Origin: Toxoplasma gondii ME49
Lineage: Eukaryota > Apicomplexa > Conoidasida > Eucoccidiorida > Sarcocystidae
Length of the DNA stretch: 64,000 nt
Assembly (NCBI RefSeq): GCF_000006565.2
Contig: NC_031469.1
Coordinates: 62,001-126,000, forward strand
Reading direction: 5' to 3'
Positions 1-10,800 of this stretch are shown here, in pieces. Position 1 is the first letter of the stretch. Each line of letters opens with the position of its first letter. The translations under genes were made by a program, and so were the position numbers. The notes below the pieces were generated by a model. It saw nothing but the letters and a program-made list of their open reading frames with translations. It did not search any database and was not told where the DNA came from.

Positions 1-979
1 GATTTGTTGAGGCTCGTTCATATCCAAAACCGGGACTTCTCTGCTTGCTCTGAATCTCCCGGGGGCGTCTGTCGGACTCGAGTGTATCCCAGAGAGCCTT
101 GGCACCGAGCAGGAGACTCCAGAAATTCGAGACAAACAGAAAGTTCTGTCTTTCGCGTCTTCGGCATGCGTGGCGACAGACTCGCATGCTGTCGCCACCT
201 GGAAAGCTCTCTGTGGCTACAGATCCTCAGCGAACGCGCAAACGAAAACTTTTTTGTGCTTCTTCTGCTCTGTGCCTGGATCGCTCACGCAGACGCTTTT
301 CCCCTGTCTCTCGAGAGAGGTACCAGAAGCCTGCGCCGTGTCTCCACTGGACAAGGAGACGGCAGACTCTCGGTGGTCAGTGTGTTGTGGCTGCTTTTGA
401 GCTTAGAGAACTTACACAAACGCGCATGCATGTCAAGGCAGGAGTTCTCGTTTGCTTTCGAAGATACGAGAAAACCTCATGCGACGCATTCCGTTCCAGA
501 GGGCTCCTGCGCCCAGTGCCGCCTCGAGAGACGCGACAAGAGCTCTCAAAAGGTCTGTCGTTATCGCGTCTTAAAACTGCAGTCTTGCCTGCCCATGGAG
601 CTCTTCCAAAGAGTCTTCATACGCATGCAGATGTTGTATTTCTTTAAGTGTATGCAGGTGTACTTGTGCATCTTCAAATGCACCTCCACTTTTTCTGCGC
701 TGTGTTGCCGGAGGCCTTTGCGGGGCGGTCTTGGGGGTTGTCGCCGTGGCACTTTCAGTGCGACTTTTCCGTGTACAGACAGGTCGTTATTCTCTTTCTT
801 CTCTTTGTCTTTCTCTTTGTCTTCTCCACCTGTCTGTCTCCGTTTCCTTCCCTCTCTCCGTCCTAGAATCCCTCCCTCCCTCTGGCCTCTGACTTATCTG
901 CCTCGTCCTTTCATCCGAGCTTAAAGACGCAAAATTGTGTCTCAATCCCTCGCCTTGCCAGCCCCTCACCCTCTCGACC
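1..979. other. 5' flank of the TELO2-like gene, no gene recognised
   Basis: An open frame spans 4-924, but it starts at a TTG, has no recognisable motif and overlaps other equally open frames. The stretch turns pyrimidine-rich from about 785 to 880, just ahead of the coding start at 980. I read it as promoter and 5' UTR of the downstream gene. A small upstream exon cannot be excluded. Confidence 0.45.
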
Positions 980-3900
980 ATGACAGGATCCTCGCTTCTG
1001 GCGGCTCCGGTGGCTGTACAGCCGCCGCGCAGTCCTGCGGAGACGGGCAGGCTCCGTGTAGACGCTGTTTCTTCTGCGTTTTCTCGGTCATCTGCTTTGT
1101 CTCCTGTCGCTCGCCTCTCTCAGAGCACAGACGAAGGGAGGCCAGACTTAACAGGCTGTGGTTCCTGCTCCCCCAGAGGCTTCTCAGCGACCCTCAGAGA
1201 GGCCGACGATGTTCCGCAGCCGCTTCTGCGCGCTCTCTATCCAGGCGCGCCTGTGTCTCTGCAGGTCGAGGCAACCATCGCGTTCCTGAACCAACGATGG
1301 TTCCGGTGTCCACGATCTCGAAAGATGACCCACTCGTCCTCTTCCTCCTCTTCGAGTTGCTCTTCTGCTCCTTCTTCTTCGTCTTCTGCTCCTTCTTCTT
1401 CGTCTTCTGCTCCTTCTTCTTCGTCTTCTGCTCCTTCTTCTTCCTCTTCTGCTCCATCTCCTTCGTTTTCTTCTTCCTCTGTGTCTTCTCCTTCGTGCGA
1501 TGCATCTTGTGGTGGAGAGACAGCCCAGGAGAGCTGTGCGGCTCGCGCCTGCGACAGTCGGGGGCAAGGAGACGAGGGGACCCTGAGTGCGGAGGCAGCG
1601 CGGCAGACGCTGGAGGAGACAGCGGCGACGGAGACACTGGAAAACATCCTCACTGCGGTCGCCTATGGCCTCCTCGATCTCCCTCGATGGCCGCAGCGAG
1701 AGCAGCAACTGATCCTCAGATGTTTTCTGCCTCGCAGTAAGGCAGAAGAGAGGGAGCGAGGAGAAGGAGAAGGAGAAGAAGGAGAAGAAGGAGAAGGAGA
1801 AGAAGAGGAAGGAACAGAGGGGGGAGTCTTTGGGGCTTTGACAATCTTTAGCGCCTTCCACCGATTTCTTTCCGGGTGGCCTAGGGAGGCCGAGTCTCCT
1901 GCGTTTTTAGTCAGCTGCAGAGCAGCTCTCGAACAGAGGCGAGACGAGCGCGAAAAGGCAGTGGATGGCGACGCAACGATTCGCTTTTACCATCCGTCTT
2001 GGCGCAGCTGGACCGTCGTTCTCCATCTCCTCGAAGTTTTTGTCTCCGCACCCAGCACTCTCCCGTCTCTGCTGTCGTGTCTGTCTCCCTCGGCCTCGCC
2101 TGCCCCGGGATCTTCTTGTTCTTCTTCCTCGTCTCGTTCCTTCTCTTGTTCGAGAGGTGTGCCTGCATGTCCTGCAGAGACTGTGGAGTTCCTCACTTTG
2201 CTTTCTCTGCCTTCTCTGGTTGAGGCGGCGCTCTGCTCCTTGCCGGGAGGCCCTGCAGCCTTCTCCTGTCTGCTTCCTGCTTCTCTCTCTTCCTCGGCCT
2301 GCTCCTCGCGGCTGGCCACCGCGCTGCTCACGGCCTGGGGGCGCCTCGCTGCGTTCGGCAGAGAACCGCGCGAGTGCCGCGACGGAAACCGCGAGACAGA
2401 GACGACGCAGCGAGCTGAGACTGCTGCGGGCGGACCGCGAATCTCGCGAGCGGAACGGCAGAGAGAAGAAGAAGGCGAACCGAAGAGAGAAGAATCCGAC
2501 GGTTACAGACAGAAGGCAGGGAATGCGGAGATGAAGTGTGGGGACGTCCATGCAGAAGATCCGTTTTTCGAGAATGTGCCAGAGGCCCTCCTCGCGGCCA
2601 CTCGCAGATTTCTTCTGCGCGGGCATGCTGCGTCGCTTGCGCGCGCCTTCCTCGTTGCGCTTCTCTCTCAAGACGCGGCGCGAGAAGAAACAGGGAGAGG
2701 AGAGAGCTGGAAACAACAACAGCAGAAGGGAACAGCCAGAGCCGAAGGGGCAGGGGAAACGCGAGATGGTGGCGAGAGCAAGGGAGCAGAGAGAAAGGAA
2801 GAGATTTGCTGCGTTGCCGAGTTCTTGGCAGGTGCGGTGTCACGGGAGGATCCGGGTGGACCGGCGTCTCACGCGCTTCTTTCAGCTTGTCTTCGCGAGC
2901 TCGAGCCACTCTTCTTTCTCTCGGCTTCGCATGCGTCGAGTCCTGTTGTCTCCGACTTCCATGGAGATGGGCCTCGCCTTTCGCTTCACTCTCTCGCTGC
3001 TCCTCGTCTCCTACAGAGCCTTCTTCGCGGCTTCTGTCGCCTCTCTCCGTGCTCCTCTTCGCGACGCGGACTCGACTCCGGCTTCCTCTCTCAGTTCCTC
3101 TTCAAGGCGCTAGATCCCTCTTCTTCTCATCTTCTCCCTCTCCCCATTGCTCTCTTCCTTCTTGATTTCCTCTCTGGATCTTTTCACTGCAGCCCCCCAC
3201 TCCCCTCTTCTCCTTGTTCCTCGTCTTCCTCTTCTCTCTCTTCTTCTTCCTGTTCTTCGTCCGTTTGCGGACGCGCGGCAGAGGTGGAGGGTGGAGCGAC
3301 TGAAGTGGCGTCGGAGCTCGTCTTCAGTCCGCTTTTCGCTCTCTCGTTTGTCGATCTTCTTCAACTCTTTCTGCATCTGTGGGCGAACGGAGATGGCGCC
3401 CTGGTGTCTCTCTCTCTCCACCAGCACCTCCTTCTCACATGCTTCCTCTCTCGCTCGCTTTCCAACCTCACGCATCTTCAACGGCGTCTCGCTTCCCTCT
3501 CTTCTTCGTCGTCACCTTCTCTCTCCGGCTGGATTCCCTCTGTTCTGGAGGCGCCGAGCCTGGAGCTCCTCAAGCGCCGCCTGCATGCGTTTTCGGCGCG
3601 CAAGAAATTCGCTGCTCTGATGCGCGGGATCCACGCCCGTCTCGGTAGCTCTGAAGAGGCCTTGCGGCTGCTCGGCATGCTGGCCGCGGAGAAGATGGCG
3701 AGGGAGACTCTTCTGCGCGTTACCGGGAAGCGCGGGGAGACGAACGGCAGAGAGGCGCGCCGCCTCGAAGGCAAAGACTCAGACAGGGAAACGGCGCTCG
3801 AGTTTCGCGAACTCAGAGACCCCACCGTGCTGTCTAGACACCCCGCGCTTCTCTTCGTCGCCGCAACGGAGCGGAGAGGGTGGACGCGGCACCCTCGAAG

Positions 3901-6007
3901 CGAGCTGGAATTCGAGGGAGACGAACGAGACAAGCAAGGAAAAGAAGCAGGGAATGACGTCTCGGGAGAGCGTGCGAGACCCAAGGAGGGTGGAGGGGAG
4001 AAGAGCGACCCAGAGCTCGAACGTTTTCTCATTGGCGAGACGACAGAGGAACTGCACCGTCTTCACGAGATCTCATACCTTCTGCATGCACAGAAGAAGC
4101 GACAACAGGCAAGCAGCTTCCTCGATTCTCTCGCCTTCCTGGACCAGCTGCGTGGACCTCGAGACGGTATCTCTTCTGTTTGCTACAAAGAAGAAAATCG
4201 AAACTGCGAACGCTCTGTCTCTCTTCCCTCTTCTTCCTCTCCTTCTTCCTCTCCTGCTTCGTCTCCTGCTTCCTCTTCGTCTTTTTCTCCCTCCTCTTCT
4301 TCCTCTTCTTCCACTTCTTCGGCGGTTGTCGCGGAAGAGAGGCAGGTGGCTTCAAGGGCCTTGGCTCCCGAAGACAAGAAAGTCGTTCACTCGATTCGAG
4401 TTGTCTCTGTCGACGAAGACACGGACTCTGACGATGAAGACGACCGCTATTTTCAAACGCTCCCTGACCTCCCAGCCTTCGATGCGTCTCCGCCTTCGCC
4501 TTCGCCTTCGTCTCCTCTCCCTTCGTCTTCGTTCCCCGCTGCCTCCCGTTTTGTGCTTCCAGTTGCGCCTGCAGGAAGTCCACATTTGCCCCAGAGTGTC
4601 CGGCAAGTGGTGGAATGGTTGGGAGGCGAGATACACACCGCCGACGAGTCGTCTGCTGCTGCCTCCGGAGATCCATGTTCACACTCTTCGGGCACCAACG
4701 AATTGCCTTCCCGCCGACTCTTCCGTGTCTCTGCAGCCCTGCACTGTTGCCCGCTGCTTCTTCTCCTCCAGGCGAAGGCCGACAGCGCGGCGACGCTCTT
4801 CACCCTCACACATGGCGGCATGGAGAAGGAACGGCTGTCCTCGTGCTTCTCCTGGGAGTTCCGCGATCCCCTGCTTGCCCCCCGCCTCCTGCGCCTCCTC
4901 CTGTCAGTCGACACTGGCGTCGGAACGCAGCCGACGGAACTCGAGCGCATGCGCCAGACGAGTCTCGCTGCGCTCTTGGCTCTGCAGCTCGAGCCGCTTC
5001 TCCCCCTTCTCGCCGCCACTCTGTTGGACTCCCAGGCCTCGCAGCATCAGAAGCTGCTCCTCCTCGAGGCCTTGCAGCGCGCTGCCTCGTGGCTCGCGGC
5101 TGGCGCCCCGCGACGCTGGACGCTCCTCAGTCCTGCAGAAAACGGAGAAGAGACAGAAGGCGAGGAACGAGGTCCATGCCTGAGACATGACAAGCGAACG
5201 GACGCATTTGGAGCGTGCGAAGGCGAAGGGAGCGGCTGGGATTGGAGAGGCCCCGAGCCGGGGGAAAGGTCGCGTCGCTTCGCGCATGCGCCGCAGCGCG
5301 CCCAGGTTGCGATCAACTTGTTCATGCCTCACGCGTCGAGTGTATGTACAGCGCTCCTCGCGCTCCTCGAACGTCCCATGTATCCTGCGACGGACTTTGC
5401 GGCCCAGCAGAACTTCGCGGAGCGCGCCGCGGCCCATCGGCGACTGCTGAGCCAGCCGCCCGTTGTCGCGAGTCTCCTCCACACTGCTGGGGTGTCTGTA
5501 CAACTCGCGGGATACGGGAGTCTGGACGCGGAGATCCTCGCGACCACAGGCCTCCGCGCCGCCATCGCCTTCCAAAGCCACCGCGACCGCAGCGTCCGAC
5601 GCGGAGCTCTTTCACTCCTGGCCGCCGTCGCCGCCGCTGCCAAGTCGCTGGACGCGCTCTTCGCCGCCGTCGAGGACGCCGAGCGCGCTCTCGGGTGTCC
5701 CTACACTCCAGAGGCCGCCGCTGCTGCCTGTGGGGGGCGGCAGGCGGCGACCGGGGACTTGGAGAGGGAGGGCAGTCTCCCCGACTTTTGGCAGCAGGAG
5801 GGAGAAGAAGATTTGTGTGAGGACGCAGAAGAAGATTCAGCAGGCTTTCTGTTGAGGGAGAAGCAGGTCTATGTCGTCGGTGGGGCTTCGCAGGGGGGCC
5901 AGAGCGTCGTTGAGAGGTTAAAGGACCAAATGCAGAACGACCCAGACGAGGTCTGCAGACGCCTCGCGGCCCTCGTCCTCAGTCTGTGGCTTGAGCTGCC
6001 TGGATAG
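980..6007 (+). CDS. TELO2: TELO2/Tel2-like protein (TTT complex, PIKK maturation)
   Basis: Intronless reading frame of 1675 residues. The frame stays open upstream to 935, but only from a TTG; the first in-frame ATG is at 980. The last third resembles TELO2, the alpha-solenoid factor that works with TTI1, TTI2 and HSP90 to stabilise PIKK kinases such as TOR and ATM. Matching landmarks in order are an acidic TDSDDEDD stretch near residue 1148, a Leu-rich helical block (LLLLEALQRAASWLA, near residue 1360), helices around RDRSVRRGALSLLAAVA near 1540, and the C-terminal DPDEVCRRLAALVLSLW, very close to the human ending DPDEDCRTLALRALLLL. The N-terminal half is mostly low-complexity: SAPSSSS repeats near residues 125-165, a Glu/Gly run near 255-285, and further poly-Ser tracts. 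The protein is about twice the length of human TELO2 (about 840 residues). The C-terminal assignment is fairly firm; the N-terminal half is not assignable by eye. Confidence 0.75.
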   Translation: MTGSSLLAAPVAVQPPRSPAETGRLRVDAVSSAFSRSSALSPVARLSQSTDEGRPDLTGCGSCSPRGFSATLREADDVPQPLLRALYPGAPVSLQVEATIAFLNQRWFRCPRSRKMTHSSSSSSSSCSSAPSSSSSAPSSSSSAPSSSSSAPSSSSSAPSPSFSSSSVSSPSCDASCGGETAQESCAARACDSRGQGDEGTLSAEAARQTLEETAATETLENILTAVAYGLLDLPRWPQREQQLILRCFLPRSKAEERERGEGEGEEGEEGEGEEEEGTEGGVFGALTIFSAFHRFLSGWPREAESPAFLVSCRAALEQRRDEREKAVDGDATIRFYHPSWRSWTVVLHLLEVFVSAPSTLPSLLSCLSPSASPAPGSSCSSSSSRSFSCSRGVPACPAETVEFLTLLSLPSLVEAALCSLPGGPAAFSCLLPASLSSSACSSRLATALLTAWGRLAAFGREPRECRDGNRETETTQRAETAAGGPRISRAERQREEEGEPKREESDGYRQKAGNAEMKCGDVHAEDPFFENVPEALLAATRRFLLRGHAASLARAFLVALLSQDAAREETGRGESWKQQQQKGTARAEGAGETRDGGESKGAERKEEICCVAEFLAGAVSREDPGGPASHALLSACLRELEPLFFLSASHASSPVVSDFHGDGPRLSLHSLAAPRLLQSLLRGFCRLSPCSSSRRGLDSGFLSQFLFKALDPSSSHLLPLPIALFLLDFLSGSFHCSPPLPSSPCSSSSSSLSSSSCSSSVCGRAAEVEGGATEVASELVFSPLFALSFVDLLQLFLHLWANGDGALVSLSLHQHLLLTCFLSRSLSNLTHLQRRLASLSSSSSPSLSGWIPSVLEAPSLELLKRRLHAFSARKKFAALMRGIHARLGSSEEALRLLGMLAAEKMARETLLRVTGKRGETNGREARRLEGKDSDRETALEFRELRDPTVLSRHPALLFVAATERRGWTRHPRSELEFEGDERDKQGKEAGNDVSGERARPKEGGGEKSDPELERFLIGETTEELHRLHEISYLLHAQKKRQQASSFLDSLAFLDQLRGPRDGISSVCYKEENRNCERSVSLPSSSSPSSSPASSPASSSSFSPSSSSSSSTSSAVVAEERQVASRALAPEDKKVVHSIRVVSVDEDTDSDDEDDRYFQTLPDLPAFDASPPSPSPSSPLPSSSFPAASRFVLPVAPAGSPHLPQSVRQVVEWLGGEIHTADESSAAASGDPCSHSSGTNELPSRRLFRVSAALHCCPLLLLLQAKADSAATLFTLTHGGMEKERLSSCFSWEFRDPLLAPRLLRLLLSVDTGVGTQPTELERMRQTSLAALLALQLEPLLPLLAATLLDSQASQHQKLLLLEALQRAASWLAAGAPRRWTLLSPAENGEETEGEERGPCLRHDKRTDAFGACEGEGSGWDWRGPEPGERSRRFAHAPQRAQVAINLFMPHASSVCTALLALLERPMYPATDFAAQQNFAERAAAHRRLLSQPPVVASLLHTAGVSVQLAGYGSLDAEILATTGLRAAIAFQSHRDRSVRRGALSLLAAVAAAAKSLDALFAAVEDAERALGCPYTPEAAAAACGGRQAATGDLEREGSLPDFWQQEGEEDLCEDAEEDSAGFLLREKQVYVVGGASQGGQSVVERLKDQMQNDPDEVCRRLAALVLSLWLELPG
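1340..1490 (+). repeat. 21-bp coding minisatellite (SAPSSSS repeats)
   Basis: About four tandem units of GCTCCTTCTTCTTCGTCTTC-type sequence encode Ser-Ala-Pro-(Ser)4-5 in the TELO2-like frame, followed by further Ser/Pro codons. Because the unit is a multiple of three, copy-number changes keep the frame. The other frames are open here too, which creates spurious long reading frames on both strands. Confidence 0.8.
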
Positions 6008-7653
6008 CCTCTTCGTGTGGAAGCGACGCCGCAAGCCTGTGAGTTGCCGGAGATGGCCTGCGATCGCGTTGAATGGTCGAAAAGGATGAGAGAACATGGC
6101 CGAGCTTGCTTTGAAAAGGTCTCTTTATCTCTGTCTCAAACGGATTTTTCCTACTGTTTCCTCGATTTTTTTAGATTGAATTGTCAAACCGTGTCTCTAT
6201 CTTACAAGGACTGTGTGCACCTCTCTTTCTCTCTGCCTCAACTGGACTTTTTCTGCCTTTGAAGAGGGGCTTTCAGAGGTCTCCTTCTCTCGTGAGGTGA
6301 CAGAGGAAGCGAGGCTTCTGAGACGCGAGACTCCTTCTGCCAGGCTTTCGGAAGTTGACAACCTTCGCTTCGATCTCGGGTGAACGGGTCGGGCAGGCTA
6401 CTCCCAAGAGAGGCCGAAGAGACCTTTTCGTCTTTCTGTTGCGGCTTCTATGTGCGACATAGATTTTCCAGCTTTCTACGAAATACCTGCGTCCGTCTAC
6501 TTGTCTCAACGCTCGACTGGCGGTGAAGAACTGCGTCTGAATGGCTTCGCACCACGGAGCATGTTGAGTTGGGTGGAACAAGTGTATCTAATTGTGTTTC
6601 TCCCATCCACTGTTTATGAGCGCGTTGTGCTGTGGTGCCGGGTCTCGCTGGTGGCAGCCAACAGAATTCACTTCCCGGCTTTCTTGAATCTCTTGGCAAG
6701 AGCAGGAGAGGAAAAGATCTCCTTTTTCATCAGGAGACACCCTCGGCTCATCAGGAGTTCGAGCAGAACGAACTCGGTGTTGCACTGCTGTCTACGTCAG
6801 CTCTTCCAGAGAGCGTTGAAACGAAGAACCGTGCATCTCTCGAGAACTTCCTCCCGAGGTGCAGAGAGGAAAAGGACGAAAAACGCATGCAGAGAAGAGC
6901 GAGCAGAGAACTTCGAGAAGGAGACTGGACAAAGAAGAGACGAAGTGGCTGCTCTGCCGACACAAAGAACTTCCATATGTTTTTCGGGGGAAGCAGCGCG
7001 AGCCGTTTGCGAGAAAATGCCCAGTCGAGTCCTCGGGCAGACTCCAGTGAGAGAGCATGCAGTCGCTCGAAAGCGAAGGAACGCCCCAGCGTTTATAAAG
7101 CTGAGAGGCTTCTGGGAGCCACAACGGAGAGAAAGTCAAAAACGAGAGCTTTCATCGCTGACAGAGTCACTCCTCAGCAGTCAAGTGAATACGAAAAAAT
7201 ATTTAAATAGTGAAAAACATTTAAAAATTCAGAGAAACCAGAGGAGTTATACAGCCGTGGCCAGCGCTGCGACAGAGCGTCCACGAAAAACGGGGGGGCC
7301 TTCTACGAGACTGCTCGCACAAACCTGACGGAGACGTTCCGGGAGTCCGTGTTATCTTGTCTCTTTTCGATCCCCTTTGACTTCTTTCTATTTCTCTTCC
7401 AACTCTTTCCTCCGTCACATCATTTCTTGCTGGGCGTCGAGAAGCAACTCCCTGAGGCACGCAGGCGCATGCACCTTCGTGATGGGGTTCTCGTCGACCA
7501 CTGCAGAAAAGAAAAATGCGCACACAGCCTCGCCATCCCAAAATTGTGGAAGGAAGTCCAGATGCTCTCGCCGAAGGAACTGACGCATAAACAGCTGTGT
7601 CGGACACAAACAAAACTCAAGTAGATACATACATATATATATATATATATATA
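6008..7653. other. Intergenic region between convergent genes
   Basis: This holds the 3' flank of the TELO2-like gene and the 3' flank of the SLC44-like gene on the opposite strand. Frames at 6450-7328 (+) and 7221-7613 (-) are open but carry no recognisable motif. A final exon of the SLC44-like gene might lie at about 7415-7590 on the minus strand, where one frame reads plausibly as protein, but I could not join it in frame. Confidence 0.4.
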
Positions 7654-7781
7654 GGTATATATGCGTGTAGGTATATATGTATATAGGCATATATGTATAT
7701 AGGTATACATGTATATAGGTATATATGTATATAGGCATATATGTATATAGGTATATACGTATATAGGCATATATGTCTATA
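7654..7781. repeat. 16-bp AT-rich minisatellite
   Basis: About eight head-to-tail copies of a 16-base unit of the form GGTATATATGTATATA, alternating GGT and GGC starts. The array follows a (TA)n run at 7632-7652. It lies at the 3' end of the minus-strand SLC44-like gene. Confidence 0.85.
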
Positions 7782-7855
7782 TGTAGGTACACATGTATGG
7801 AGCAGTGATGTAGGAGTGGCTGTGTGCGTGAGCTGAATCGAAAGACGCATGCGAA

Positions 7856-10800
7856 TCAATGCAGATGGACATAGTGAGACAGCAGCATGCATTCGCACGA
7901 CAGAACAAGCGGCAGAGGAGAAGAGGATTCTCTTTTTCGAGTCTCACCTGGGGGCTGGACCGATTCGACGAGGAAGCAGTACATGAAAGTATCGGCAACG
8001 GTGTCCCAGATCGCCATGTACTGCGACGCAATCACGGCGGAGATGAACGCCACAAAGAGAGAGACGCCCAAGGGGGCCGCGACGAAGTTCGGAGACGTCA
8101 GAGACGCGAACTTTTCTGTTCCTGTCAGCGTCTGCTCGCAGAGAAATGAGCAGCCTTGGAACGGGTGACTTTTTCCAAAAGACCTCAGCAGAGCCGACGA
8201 GTTTCGTCGAAAAAGTCCACGTTTTTTTTCAGAGGCACTCTTTGCTGCTTTGAACAAACGCGCTTAACACAATCGCTTTTTCGCAATGCATGCGAGTGAC
8301 TTCCATGCTTTTGCAAAGCCACACTGCGCACAGGGGAGTGAGCGCTGCGACGAACAAGGGCAGTGTCCAGCGAGGAAAAGCTTTTGGTTCTACAGAAGAG
8401 AAAAGTTGCTTGCAACTTGGCGCCAGCGAAAAGGCCGAGGGTGGTGGTGGAGACGGCAGAAGACGCAGAAAAGTGGACAATGGAGAGAGCTACCTGCACT
8501 TTCGGAAGGTTCAACGCCCAGAAGCGAAAAGGAGAAAGAGAAGGACGGAAGCACAAAGAGAGCAGGGGCCAGGTGCAGGGAAGAGAGGACAGCAGGAACA
8601 GAGAAAAGGGGGAGAAAAAAAAGGACTTTTCGGGTGTCTTCTCGCTGCAGCTCACCTGGTAGCACATGAAGCTGACGGTGAGGGAGACCGCGGAGGTGCC
8701 AATGAGGGAGCAAATGCTCGCCAGCTGGGAGAAAAACACCCGAAAACGAGCTGAGTGGAACGCGACGAAATCGAGAGAAAGCAGCGCGAACTCCCCAGTT
8801 CAAAATGCAGCGACAGACATCCAAGTTTCCACGGGTACTCGCTCCCAGACCCACACAAGTGAAGACCCGAGACACTCACAGAAACCTGAGTGAATCCCAG
8901 AGATCTAGTCACCGATACGCAGCTGTCCGGGAGGCGAGGAATGGCTTCTGGGGGAGACAAAGAGAGACCTCAGTGAGAGAGAAGCGCTGAGGTGACAGAG
9001 AACGAACTCGACGAGAAAACAAATGTCGAATGCGTGGAGAAATGGAAGCAACTGAGCGGACCGCAGAAGCGAACCGAGAAAAGAGATCCGTCGGCGTTTC
9101 GCGAAAAGGAAACTCACGCCGTGGAAATACGAGGCAGGAGACCGCGAATTCAAGATGCGCGAGCAAGACTTGTCCATCGCCGGGAAGAACGCTCGAGAAG
9201 AAATCGACATCTGAACGAGAGAAAAGAGAAACAGTCGAAAACGGCGAGGCTTGAACAGCGAGCGCCAAACGAAGGAGCGGCGAGAGAAAAGAGGAAGCAG
9301 CAAACGCAAGGAAGAGAAGAGGGAAGAAAACACACAGGCAGGCGGCGCACAGTGCCGACCAGCGACGCAGCCTAAAGGAGAGAATTCGACATGACGGAAA
9401 AAAAGACAAAGCCAAGTGTGAGTTCCTCAGGACGCCCCACAGAGGCAAGAAGAGAAGGAGCCGAGTGCGAGAGTTTCAGATTGCCTTTTCAAAAAGAGCT
9501 GTGCTAGTGCATTTCGGAACTCCGTTACCTCGATGAAACCTGAAGAGGTGAATCGATCCACGACGAAGGTGATTGGCTGCATGACGCTGCCTGACAAAGA
9601 CACGGAAACATTTGAAATCCGGGTGTCTTTTCAGCAGGCTTCCTCTTTCTGTCTGTCTCTCTCCTCAGTTTGGTCTTTTTTTCGACGGGGAATTCTCAAC
9701 TTTTTCACAACTGTCCTCTCGAGGATATCCGTCGAATGTTTCGTTTCTCGACGGCTTCCAGGACCCGGTTTTTTCCCTCTGTTTGACTGCTCCCCTTCCA
9801 GTGCATGTGTGCCGTCCGCGTCCTCTTCTGCCTGGCGTCTGCTTTCCAGCTCTTACGAAAGCAGTCGGTGAGGCTTTGGACGACGGGAGAGTGCCTGTGG
9901 AGCGCGAGACTCTTGGAGGACGCCCAGGCGAAGAAGAGGCGGAGAGGTCGCGTGACGCCGAGCACGAGGCCGCCGACGACGAAGCTGCCGAGGTGATGTT
10001 TCGCGCCGAGGCCAAGGGCAACAAGCGGCGGATACCAGCCGACGTCTCGTTCCTCAGCGCCTTCGGGAGGGGAGAAGTACCACACGGTTGCGGAGTAGGC
10101 GATGACGAACTGGCAAAAGGCGGAGAGGATTTCCACCACCCAGAAGAGCGCCACCCACCAGCCGAGGCCGAAGAGAATGAACCGCGCATCCCAGACCAGC
10201 GAACGGTGGAGAGGGAGTACGTCCACGTCGCCGTTTGGGTCGATCCCAGACGTTACCTGGAGACGAAAGGCGCCGAAGAGAGAAAGAGGCAGAGCGGATA
10301 GGAGAGAAGCAGAAAGAAAGGCGCAGAAAGGAGAGAAAGCGAGAAGAAAAAAGGAAGCGGGGAGGAAGGAGACGGAAAACGGAAGAGCTACGGGGAGAAA
10401 AGGAAGGAGATAGAGCGGAAAAAAGAAGGGGAGAGATACGGAGAGGAACCCACGAAGGACGGAGTTAAGGAAGCTGAAAAAACAAAGAAAAAAGGGTTTT
10501 TCAAGAGAATCCGGGAAGGGCAGAGAGAAGCGCAAAGCGACAGCCGCGTTACCTGAGTCTTGTCCACTGTGCCGGCCGAGACGATGTAGAGGTATCCCTC
10601 GATCCAGAACCACGTCCAGAGGCTCGCGACTGCAGAGAAGCGCAGGACAACTGGGAAATGAAGGAGGGGAAGAGAGGGCAAGAGAGGGGAGAAGCAGACG
10701 CCCAGGGACACTGAGGGGAATCCGAGAAAAAAAAGCGGTACAGAGGAAGCGAAGAATAGAAAAGAGAGAAAAAGACACAGAAGAAAACCGAGGAAGGAGA

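Noticed and set aside
4..924. 306-codon open frame before the TELO2-like gene
   Set aside because: It starts at TTG, overlaps two other open frames, and shows no family motif; treated as 5' flank.
1184..1861. Minus-strand Arg- or Lys-rich frames opposite the Ser repeats
   Set aside because: They are mirror images of the 21-bp Ser-repeat and Glu-rich segments of the plus-strand gene.
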